Assembly: GCA_913043805.1 (NCBI GenBank)
Contig: CAJWMX010000125.1
Coordinates: forward strand, 1-7,628
From: an uncultured Acidobacteriota bacterium
Lineage (GTDB): Bacteria > Acidobacteriota > Vicinamibacteria > Vicinamibacterales > UBA8438
Direction of reading: 5' to 3'
Length of the DNA: 7,628 nucleotides
Made by a program: the position numbers and the translations under genes
Shown: positions 1 through 5,705 of the stretch, in pieces
Layout: every line of letters begins with the position of its first letter
Position numbering within the stretch: position 1 is the stretch's first letter
The notes under the pieces: model-generated
What the model was told of the DNA's origin: nothing
The model's input: the letters and a program-made list of their open reading frames with translations, nothing else
Database searches by the model: none

Positions 1-474
1 AGATTGAGTGCCGGGACCGTGCTCGATGTCGCTCACTATGCGAGCGCGGGGGCGGTGAGCTTCGCCAGGGGACTGAACGACACGCCGAAGATTGTGGCGC
101 TCCTGCTGGTGGGGGACGCGGTCGCGCCCGGCGTGGCGCTCGGCGCCGTCGGCGTGGTGATCGCGATGGGAGGTGTGGTCAGCGCCCGGCGCGTTGCCAC
201 CACGATGGCGCATGGCGTCACCGCGTTGAATCCGGGGCAGGGGTTGACGGCCAACGTCGTGACGTCGCTGCTGGTCATCGGCGCTTCGACGGCCGGGCTC
301 CCGGTGTCGACGACCCACGTGTCGTGCGGCTCGCTCTTCGGGATCGGCGCCACCACCGGCGAGGCGCGCTGGTGAACCATCCGCCGGATTCTTCTCGCCT
401 GGGTGGTCACCCTGCCGCTGGCCGGCCTGCTGGGCGCCGCCGGCTTCCTTGCGATCCGCATCGCGGCTGACTAG
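1..474 (+). pseudogene. PiT-family inorganic phosphate transporter, C-terminal part, interrupted by an in-frame TGA
   Basis: C-terminal part of a PiT (Pho4-family) low-affinity inorganic phosphate permease; the 5' end lies before the window. Frame 1 is open from base 1 and shows the second conserved PiT repeat: SFARGLNDTPKI, then hydrophobic segments, then AGLPVSTTHVSCGSLFGIG, a typical PiT C-terminal block. After EARW a TGA stands at 373-375. The same frame then continues with TIRRILLAWVVTLPLAGLLG and a hydrophobic tail to a TAG at 472-474, which is the usual final transmembrane helix. Homologues typically have an arginine between W and TI/MI here, so TGA most simply derives from CGA by one transition. 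Other genes in the window end in TGA, so recoding of TGA is unlikely. The product would lack its last 32 residues; whether it still works is unknown. A base-calling error is the main alternative. Family assignment is secure; functional status is not. Confidence 0.85.
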
Positions 475-2080
475 CGGCAGCGAACCTCTGCCGGCGAGCC
501 GGGATAGCATAGGCGACTTGCCTGCCGAATCACCGCCCGTTGAGCGGACTGCGCCGGATTCTCTGGATGCGGCGCCCGGAGGACGAACGGGTCGGCTGGC
601 CCTTGTCCTGGCCGGAGCGGCCCTCTTTGCGGCACTCGTCACCCTCAACGCCGGCGGCTATCGCTATGGAGCCTCGGATCAGGCGTTCTACATTCCGGTG
701 GTGCTCGAGGAGATGCGTCCCGAGCTGTTTCCCCACGACCGTCCCGTCATCGCGGCCCAGGACCGCCTGTTGTTCTTCGACGACTGGTTCGGCCCGCTCG
801 TCGAGGCCAGCGGGCTGGGCTTGCCGACGGCGTTCCTCCTTGCCCAGATCGTGACGCTGCTCACGCTGTACGGCGCCGTCATCGGCATCGGTCGGGCGGT
901 GTGCCGCACCCCCTGGGGGATTGCGGGCCTGCTGGTGCTGATGACGATCCGTCATCGGATTCCGCATACGGGCGCGAACTCGGTAGAGGGCTATTTCCAT
1001 CCGCGCATGCTGGCGTTCGCCTTCGGTCTATCCGCGCTGGCGCTCTATCTCCATGGGCGAGTCCGGATCGCGATGGCAGTCGTCGGGGTGGCCCTACTCA
1101 TCCATCCGACGATCGGCTTCTGGTACGCGCTGCTGCTCGCCGGTGCCGCCGCGATCAGCGGGGACCTGCCTCGCCGGACGCTGGTCGGCGGGGGAGCGGT
1201 GGCCGCGATTGTCGGGCTGTGGGCGTTGGGTGGAGAACTGGATGACGGCCTGGTGGTCATGGACGTCGCCTGGCTCGAGGTGCTGGCGCTCAAGGACTAC
1301 CTGGTCATCCCGGGGTGGCCGTTGGCCGCGTGGCCCAGCAACCTGGCGATCGTCGGGTTCGTGGTCGTCGTCTCGCAATACCGGCGGCGCCTGGGCCTCG
1401 CGACTGATCGAGAACGTGCCGTCGTCGGCGGGTGCCTGCTGCTGCTCGTGGCCTTCCTGCTTTCGGCACCAATCTCCTATGCCGGTGTGGCGCTTGCCGT
1501 GCAATTGCAAGTCAACCGGGTGTTCTGGCTCATCGACTACGTCGGGGTGGCGTTGTTCGCCTGGCTGCTGTTCGAGGCCCCATGGTTCCGGGAGGCGCCC
1601 GACCGGCGCTGGAGCCGGCCCCGTCGAGTTCTGGTCGTCGTGATCGCGTTGCTGGCGCTCTGGCGCGGTGGCTATCGTGGATTCGTGGAAAGGCCGGACC
1701 GGCCAGTCTTCCAGGTGGGCCTGGCGGCGACTGAGTGGCATCAGGTCATGCGTTGGGCCGCCGAGCAGCCGGTTGGAACGCATTTTCTGGCCGATCCGGT
1801 CCACGCGGCACGCTACGGGATCAGCCTCCGGGCCGCTTCGAGTCGTGACGTCTATCTCGAGTTGGTCAAGGACAGCGCGCTCGCCATCTACTCGCCCGAG
1901 ATTGCGACGCGGGTCTCGCGTCGCCTCGAGGCTTTGGGCGACTTCGAGCGATTGACCGAGGAGCGGGCGCTGGAACTGGGTCGTCGCTACGAGATCGACT
2001 ATCTCATCACGGAGCAGGCGCTCCGTCTCCCGGTGGCGAATCGAGCCGGCCCCCTGGTCGCGTACAGCTTGGGTCGCTGA
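449..2080 (+). CDS. Polytopic membrane protein of unknown function, GT-C-like layout
   Basis: Not recognised as a named enzyme. The 543-residue frame starts with a basic/acidic, probably cytoplasmic stretch (1-48) and has about nine or ten hydrophobic segments (roughly 48-66, 125-150, 155-167, 186-202, 206-236, 246-261, 296-310, 326-350, 357-376, 392-406). A soluble C-terminal domain (about 410-543) follows. After the first helix, an outside loop carries YRYGASDQAFYIPVVLEEM, with an aspartate where GT-C glycosyltransferases and related proteins place theirs. Another notable block is PHTGANSVEGYFHPRML (172-188). The tail (W-x5-W, FLADP, then DYLITE) resembles the C-terminal region of uncharacterised GT-C-like proteins. 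A role in transferring sugar or another group from a lipid carrier is possible but unproven. The start is uncertain: TTG at 449 overlaps the end of the transporter frame, TTG at 518 is an alternative, and neither has a clear Shine-Dalgarno. It converges on the minus-strand gene with a 6-bp gap. Confidence 0.8.
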   Translation: MRSASRLTSGSEPLPASRDSIGDLPAESPPVERTAPDSLDAAPGGRTGRLALVLAGAALFAALVTLNAGGYRYGASDQAFYIPVVLEEMRPELFPHDRPVIAAQDRLLFFDDWFGPLVEASGLGLPTAFLLAQIVTLLTLYGAVIGIGRAVCRTPWGIAGLLVLMTIRHRIPHTGANSVEGYFHPRMLAFAFGLSALALYLHGRVRIAMAVVGVALLIHPTIGFWYALLLAGAAAISGDLPRRTLVGGGAVAAIVGLWALGGELDDGLVVMDVAWLEVLALKDYLVIPGWPLAAWPSNLAIVGFVVVVSQYRRRLGLATDRERAVVGGCLLLLVAFLLSAPISYAGVALAVQLQVNRVFWLIDYVGVALFAWLLFEAPWFREAPDRRWSRPRRVLVVVIALLALWRGGYRGFVERPDRPVFQVGLAATEWHQVMRWAAEQPVGTHFLADPVHAARYGISLRAASSRDVYLELVKDSALAIYSPEIATRVSRRLEALGDFERLTEERALELGRRYEIDYLITEQALRLPVANRAGPLVAYSLGR

Positions 2081-2086
2081 GCTCGC

Positions 2087-2713
2087 TCATTCGGGCTGGT
2101 CGTCTATGCCCGGAAGCTCTTTCTCGTCGTCGTAGTCGACCTTGTGCAGTGGCATCACGACGCTCGACAGGACGTTCAGCACGTGCCCGCCAATCCGCTT
2201 GTAGAAGCGAGTGGCCAGGACGAGGGCCGTGGTGAGCTCTCCTGAGTAGCCGGCCTTGCCGATCCGGGTGATCAGTACGTCACATCGATGGGCGATCTCG
2301 CGGCCCTGCTGAATCAGCCCGGGTGCCTGTTCCTGATCCGAGGTGAGAAAGATCTCACCCGCGGACTCGAAGGCGACCTCGACCCCGCGCCGGATCTCGA
2401 GCAGCTCGCCGACGACTTCGTCCTCGGGAAACGGCTCGGGGTGTATGTCGGCCAGCTCGGAGAGGTTCTTGGCGTAGCCCCCCAGCGCGACTTTGAGTTG
2501 ATGGTCGCCGGCCGGGAGATCGAGCCGGTAGCGTCCGTCGAGATCCGTGTAGGTGATCGCGCCCGTCGTCAGCGCCTCGACCGGGACTCCGGGCAATGGG
2601 ATCGCGTTGGTCTCGTCCACGACCACGCCGTTCACGGCGCCGGTGGTTTGGGCCTCGACCGGCAGGGCGCAGGCCAGCGCCACAAGACCGACCATCCACA
2701 AGCAGCTTCGCAT
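2087..2713 (-). CDS. Secreted chimera: signal peptide + carboxypeptidase-regulatory-like domain fused to a truncated PhoU-like domain
   Basis: 208 residues in two unrelated parts. Residues 1-22 form a signal peptide (MRSCLWMVGLVALACALPVEA, cleavage likely after VEA). Residues about 23-78 match the carboxypeptidase-regulatory-like beta-sandwich often found at the N-terminus of TonB-dependent receptors and secreted proteins: GVVVDETNAIPLPGVPVEA, then TDLDGRYRLDLPAGDHQLKVA. From about residue 79 the sequence becomes helical and PhoU-like. GYAKNLSELADIHPEP corresponds to the end of a first PhoU repeat (canonical ERIGDYAKN). RFYKRIGGHVLNVLSSVVMP (169-188) corresponds to the second repeat (canonical RYLERIGDHxxN). 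The first helices of PhoU, including the first acidic metal-binding cluster, are absent, and the second motif has G where canonical PhoU has D. ATG at 2713 has an excellent Shine-Dalgarno. If expressed, the PhoU part would be exported, unlike normal cytoplasmic PhoU. Domain calls are by eye; origin by an in-frame deletion joining two genes is inference. Confidence 0.75.
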   Translation of the reverse strand: MRSCLWMVGLVALACALPVEAQTTGAVNGVVVDETNAIPLPGVPVEALTTGAITYTDLDGRYRLDLPAGDHQLKVALGGYAKNLSELADIHPEPFPEDEVVGELLEIRRGVEVAFESAGEIFLTSDQEQAPGLIQQGREIAHRCDVLITRIGKAGYSGELTTALVLATRFYKRIGGHVLNVLSSVVMPLHKVDYDDEKELPGIDDQPE

Positions 2714-2717
2714 CGAT

Positions 2718-2790
2718 GTTGCCTCCGTTGAGCGTCGCCCTGGAGAGCGACACCCGAAAGTCGCGACGCCATCGTCGCGACGGAGGCAAC
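2718..2790. repeat. Nested inverted repeats and palindromic octamers in the divergent intergenic region
   Basis: Two copies of the self-complementary octamer GTCGCGAC stand at 2760-2767 and 2774-2781, six bases apart, so they can form one 8-bp hairpin or act as two operator-like sites. An 11-bp inverted repeat encloses them: GTTGCCTCCGT at 2718-2728 and its complement at 2780-2790. The inner arm covers the Shine-Dalgarno of the minus-strand gene. GTCGC at 2734-2738 and GCGAC at 2747-2751 add a smaller hairpin. In the minus-strand transcript the outer repeat could sequester the ribosome binding site; in DNA the octamers could bind a dimeric repressor. Neither role is shown. Confidence 0.5.
2722..2726 (-). 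promoter_or_regulatory. Shine-Dalgarno of the chimeric gene
   Basis: On the minus strand GGAGG lies eight bases before the ATG at 2713. It fixes the start and places the signal peptide at the very N-terminus, so the secretory prediction does not depend on an arbitrary start choice. Confidence 0.75.
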
Positions 2791-2803
2791 GGTAGTGGTC
2801 TGA

Positions 2804-2821
2804 GGTGACGTGGTGGTGACG
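2804..2821 (-). promoter_or_regulatory. Candidate Pho-box direct repeat upstream of the chimeric gene
   Basis: Read on the minus strand, CGTCACC occurs twice (2821-2815 and 2810-2804), with starts exactly 11 bases apart. OmpR/PhoB-family regulators bind head-to-tail heptamers on an 11-bp period, and the core GTCACC resembles the actinobacterial PhoP unit GTTCACC. It faces the chimeric gene. The core differs from the TTTACCT units in front of the regulator and pstS (shared positions T2, A4, C5, C6), so assignment to the same regulator is tentative. Confidence 0.4.
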
Positions 2822-2879
2822 GGCCGATTTCGCAGACGTTAATTTCGCGAGCGAGTCGTTTTATCCGAGGATGGAGCTA

Positions 2880-2897
2880 TTTACCTAGAGTTTACCT
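2880..2897 (+). promoter_or_regulatory. Candidate Pho box upstream of the response regulator
   Basis: TTTACCT is repeated exactly at 2880-2886 and 2891-2897, giving an 11-bp period as in PhoB/PhoP sites. The same heptamer occurs in front of pstS. An AT-rich AAATAT at 2914-2919, about 12 bases beyond the 22-bp box, could be the -10 element; the gene begins at 2943. This suggests autoregulation, as is known for phoB genes. No experimental support can be read from sequence. Confidence 0.6.
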
Positions 2898-2942
2898 GGC
2901 CGTCATGCGGCCGAAATATCTGGACACTAGCGCTGCACAGCG

Positions 2943-3176
2943 ATGCGGGTGCTCGTCGTCGAAGACGATTCCGATATCGCGACCTTGATCACGTCGGCCT
3001 TCCGTCGTGACGGCGCCGCCCATGTTGAAGTCGTGGGCACCGGTTCGGACGCGCTACGGGTGGTCGATGCCGAGGCACCCGAACTCATGATCTTCGACCT
3101 GAACCTGCCTGATATCGATGGGTTCACGCCGTGTCGGATGGTACGTGCCCGTCAGGCTGCTCACCGCTTCCAGTGA
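2943..3176 (+). pseudogene. PhoB-like response regulator, 5' fragment (receiver domain up to the frameshift)
   Basis: N-terminal two thirds of an OmpR/PhoB-family receiver domain: MRVLVVEDDSD with the acidic pair D8/D9, and the phospho-accepting aspartate D52 in IFDLNLPDIDGF. The frame runs through CRMVRARQAAHRF and then meets TGA at 3174-3176, before the conserved PVIVVTA strand. That strand is present in the -1 frame immediately at 3170. Joining F76 to this P restores the canonical 30-residue spacing from the phospho-aspartate to the conserved threonine, so a single missing base (possibly from a CCC run near 3170, or slightly upstream) explains the break. ATG at 2943 is the natural start by homology; no clear Shine-Dalgarno precedes it. 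Alone, the fragment would lack the switch Thr/Lys residues and all DNA-binding capacity. Confidence 0.85.
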
Positions 3177-3628
3177 TAGTGGTGACGGCCAGAAGCAGCG
3201 AGATTGACAGAGTCCGAGCGTTCGAACTCGGTGCTGACGACTACCTCACCAAACCGTTCGGTCTACGTGAGCTGACCGACCGGGCGAGGGCGGTCCTGCG
3301 GCGGACGCGGTTCGAGCCGGTCGGCGAATCGGTCTACGAGGGGCGGCTTCTCACGGCAGACTTCGCGGCCGTCGACGTCAGGGTCGAAGGCTGCCCGATC
3401 CGTCTCACCCGGAGAGAGTTCCAGATCCTGCGCTGTCTGGTGGAGAACCGTAACCGGGTGATGTCGCGAGACCGTCTGCTGGACCGGATCTGGGGCAGCG
3501 GAGAGCCGGTCGAGGCGAGGACCGTCGACGTGTACCTGGGTCGCCTGCGCGCGAAGCTCGGCACCGCAGGCGGGCAGATAGAAACAGTCTTCGGATTGGG
3601 ATACCGGTTCGTCGAGGATCCAGGCTGA
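3131..3628 (+). pseudogene. PhoB-like response regulator, 3' fragment (end of receiver and winged-helix DNA-binding domain)
   Basis: Continuation of the regulator in the -1 frame. True homology begins near 3164-3170 with LPVIVVTARSSEIDRVRAF; the residues before it are out-of-frame sequence. The switch threonine (PVIVVT) and the conserved lysine in YLTKPF are 22 residues apart, as in intact receivers. The C-terminal winged helix follows: RLTRREFQILRCLVENRNRV, then MSRDRLLDRIWG, TVDVYLGRLRAKL as recognition helix, and the VFGLGYRF hairpin. This is the OmpR/PhoB output domain, expected to bind 11-bp direct repeats such as those in this window. The GTG at 3131 has no Shine-Dalgarno and lies inside the 5' fragment, so independent translation is unlikely. 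With the frame restored the full protein would span 2943-3628, about 228 residues, normal for PhoB. A sequencing error, a real null mutation and ribosomal frameshifting cannot be separated here. It directly precedes pstS, which supports a pho-regulon role. Confidence 0.85.
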
Positions 3629-3671
3629 GCGCCCTGGAGGAGCGGATTTCCCGATACTGCGAGTAGGCGCG

Positions 3672-3700
3672 TTTACCTGGAATTAACAGTGCTGTAACAG
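3672..3700 (+). promoter_or_regulatory. Candidate triple Pho box upstream of pstS
   Basis: TTTACCT (3672-3678), TTAACAG (3683-3689) and GTAACAG (3694-3700) start exactly 11 bases apart and fit a loose TTWAC(C/A) pattern. The first unit is identical to both units in front of the regulator gene. This is the layout expected of a PhoB/PhoP-controlled pst promoter. A -10-like CAATAT at 3728-3733 is a weak candidate and, if used, would favour the pstS start at 3753 over 3732. Confidence 0.65.
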
Positions 3701-3731
3701 CCATGAAATTGCTGGGGGTTAGTGTTGCAAT

Positions 3732-4787
3732 ATGAGAGATAGCGATTTCTTGATGACACAGGGATATCGGCGTCGAGTCCTGGGAGCCATCGCGCTGAGC
3801 GCGGGCGTGGCTCTGGCGGTCTTGGGCTGCGGCGGCGGAGGAGACACCGGTTCGACCTCGTCTGCGGTCATCACGGTCGATGGTTCGAGCACCGTGTTCC
3901 CGATTGCCGAGGCGGTCGCCGAGGAGTTTCAGCTGGCCAACCCCGGTACCCGGGTGACGGTCGGGGTGTCGGGGACCGGCGGTGGCTTCAAGAAGTTCTG
4001 TGCCGGCGAGATCGACATCTCCGACGCCTCGCGGCCCATCAAGCAGGTGGAGATCGACGCGTGCGCCGCCGCGGGTATCGAGTTCATCGAGCTTCCGGTG
4101 GCCTACGACGGGATTGCGGTCGTGACCAACCTGGCCAACGACTGGGTCGACACGCTCACGCCGGCCGACCTGAAGCGGATGTGGGAACCGTCGGCCCAGG
4201 GGACGATCACCCGCTGGAACCAGGTCAAGACCGCCTGGCCCGATCAGGAGCTCCATCTGTTTGGGCCCGGCATCGACTCGGGGACCTTCGACTACTTCAC
4301 CGCGGCCATCGTCGGCGAAGAAAGCGCGAGCCGGGGCGACTTCACGTCCAGCGAGGACGACAACGTCATCGTCCAGGGAGTCGCCACCGACGAACTGGCG
4401 CTCGGGTTCTTTGGTTACGCCTACTACGAGGAGAACCGAGACCGACTGCGCCTGGTGTCGATCGATGACGGCGACGACAGCAATGGCGCCGGCCCGATCG
4501 CACCGTCGCCGGACACCGTGAGGAACGGCACCTATCAGCCGCTCTCCCGGCCGGTTTACATCTACGTCAATCCGACCGCGCTCGACCGTCCGGACGTCGC
4601 CGGCTTCGCCAGCTACTTTCTCAACGAAGGTGCGGCGCTGGTCCGTGAAGTCGGATATGTGCCGCTCACCGACGATGAGTATGCACTCGTGCAGCGCAGG
4701 CTCGAGGAACGGGTGACCGGCACGATGTATGGCCACGGCAACGAGTTGGCGTCGCTCGGCACGCTGCTGACCGGCGCCGGTCATTGA
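3732..4787 (+). CDS. pstS: PstS, periplasmic phosphate-binding lipoprotein of the Pst ABC transporter
   Basis: Captures phosphate with high affinity and delivers it to PstC/PstA. The N-terminus has a basic stretch (RRR), a hydrophobic core and the lipobox VLGC, so the mature protein is probably anchored through C33. A glycine-rich linker precedes the PBP-like domain. Phosphate-binding blocks are visible: DGSST (50-54), SGTGGGFKKFCAGEIDISDASRPI (80-103), GPGIDSGTFDYF (178-189) and SRPVYIYV (272-279). C90 and C111 could form a disulfide. Length is 351 residues, normal for the PstS/SphX type. Two starts are possible: ATG 3732, and ATG 3753 (residue 8), which gives a more typical lipoprotein signal; neither has a clean Shine-Dalgarno. 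It lies directly downstream of a triple Pho-box-like array and 27 bp before pstC, so it is the first gene of the pst operon. Confidence 0.95.
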   Translation: MRDSDFLMTQGYRRRVLGAIALSAGVALAVLGCGGGGDTGSTSSAVITVDGSSTVFPIAEAVAEEFQLANPGTRVTVGVSGTGGGFKKFCAGEIDISDASRPIKQVEIDACAAAGIEFIELPVAYDGIAVVTNLANDWVDTLTPADLKRMWEPSAQGTITRWNQVKTAWPDQELHLFGPGIDSGTFDYFTAAIVGEESASRGDFTSSEDDNVIVQGVATDELALGFFGYAYYEENRDRLRLVSIDDGDDSNGAGPIAPSPDTVRNGTYQPLSRPVYIYVNPTALDRPDVAGFASYFLNEGAALVREVGYVPLTDDEYALVQRRLEERVTGTMYGHGNELASLGTLLTGAGH

Positions 4788-4814
4788 TGACGCTCGCCCG
4801 GACGGCTTCGACGC

Positions 4815-5705
4815 ATGGCTTCTGAGCGGCGTGATCGCATCGAGCGTCTCATCGAACGGGGCTTGCAGGCCTGCGCGGGCCTGTCGGTCCTGGTCACCGC
4901 CGGCATCCTGGTGGTGCTGTTGGTCGAGACGTTACAGTTCTTCCGTGAGGTCTCACCTTTCGAGTTCCTGTTCGGAACGGTCTGGACCCCTCTCTTCTTG
5001 CAGAAATCGTTCGGCGTGCTCCCTCTGGTGGGGGGCACGCTCCTCGTCTCGTTCATCGCGATGTCGGTGGCAGGGCCGGCTGGGCTGCTGACCGCGATCT
5101 ACCTGAGTGAGTACGCGCCGTCCCGCGTCCGCCGGGTCGTCAAACCGGTGCTGGAGGTGCTCGCCGGAGTGCCCACCGTCGTCTACGGCTACTTCGCCCT
5201 GCTCTTCGTGACACCGCTGTTGCAGCAGCTGATACCGGGTCTCTCCGGCTTCAACGCGCTCAGCCCAGGCCTCGTAATGGGCATCATGATCCTGCCCATG
5301 GTCTCGTCCTTGTCGGAGGACGCGCTGCACGGGGTGCCGCGTGGTCTCCGCGAGGCCGCCTATGCCCTGGGCGCCACCAAGATGCAGACCACGGTCCGGG
5401 TGGTGCTCCCGGCCGCGCTGTCCGGCATTTCGGCGGCCGGGATCCTTGCGGTGTCCCGCGCCATCGGCGAGACGATGATCGTCACCATCGCCGCCGGTCA
5501 GCAGCCCCGGCTGACCGCCAACCCGCTGGTGCCGATCGAGACGATGACCGCCTACATCGTGCAGGTCAGTCTCGGAGACACCCCTACGGGCACCCTGGCA
5601 TACCGCACCATCTTCGCGGTCGGGATGTTGCTGTTCGTCAGCACGTTCCTCCTGAACCTGGTGAGCAACTGGCTCCGAGAGCGTTTCCGGGAGGAATACG
5701 CGTGA
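4815..5705 (+). CDS. pstC: PstC, phosphate ABC transporter permease
   Basis: One of the two integral membrane subunits that form the phosphate channel. 296 residues with about six transmembrane helices (first at about 20-40). It has the binding-protein-dependent permease fold: GTLLVSFIAMSVAGPAGLL, then LEVLAGVPTVVYGYFALLF (113-131), characteristic of Pst permeases. The EAA loop EAAYALGATKMQTTVRVVLP (180-199) docks on the ATPase PstB and is followed by SRAIGETM. ATG 4815 fits the family N-terminus, though only weak purine-rich sequence precedes it. It follows pstS after 27 bp and ends by overlapping pstA in a GTGA tetranucleotide, indicating translational coupling. It is assigned PstC rather than PstA by gene order and by the longer loop before the EAA motif. 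Confidence 0.95.
   Translation: MASERRDRIERLIERGLQACAGLSVLVTAGILVVLLVETLQFFREVSPFEFLFGTVWTPLFLQKSFGVLPLVGGTLLVSFIAMSVAGPAGLLTAIYLSEYAPSRVRRVVKPVLEVLAGVPTVVYGYFALLFVTPLLQQLIPGLSGFNALSPGLVMGIMILPMVSSLSEDALHGVPRGLREAAYALGATKMQTTVRVVLPAALSGISAAGILAVSRAIGETMIVTIAAGQQPRLTANPLVPIETMTAYIVQVSLGDTPTGTLAYRTIFAVGMLLFVSTFLLNLVSNWLRERFREEYA
5689..5695 (+). promoter_or_regulatory. Shine-Dalgarno of pstA inside the end of pstC
   Basis: GGGAGGA ends six bases before the GTG at 5702. It supports that non-ATG start and the 4-bp pstC/pstA overlap. Confidence 0.75.

Noticed and set aside
373..375. TGA as selenocysteine or a reassigned codon
   Set aside because: The family position is normally arginine, no selenocysteine context is visible, and several neighbouring genes end in TGA.
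1094..1804. Minus-strand 236-codon frame inside the membrane protein gene
   Set aside because: Composition is Pro/Gln/Arg-rich without hydrophobic or domain structure. It is a GC-driven shadow of the plus-strand gene.
2040..2110. Intrinsic terminator between the converging genes
   Set aside because: Only six bases separate the stops, and no GC-rich hairpin followed by a T run is visible in either direction.
2898..2912. GGCCG/CGGCC inverted repeat (5-bp arms, 5-base loop) in front of the regulator
   Set aside because: Too short to distinguish from chance in GC-rich DNA, and it has no T tract. It may merely be part of the promoter region.
3113..3176. Programmed -1 ribosomal frameshifting in the regulator
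   Set aside because: No slippery heptamer in the shared open stretch, and programmed frameshifting is not known for PhoB-type regulators. A missing base is simpler.
3405..4784. Very long minus-strand open frame opposite the regulator's end and all of pstS
   Set aside because: It lies wholly antisense to well-recognised PhoB winged-helix and PstS coding sequence. Its translation is rich in Arg, Gly and Asp with no domain pattern, as expected of mirror frames in GC-rich genes.
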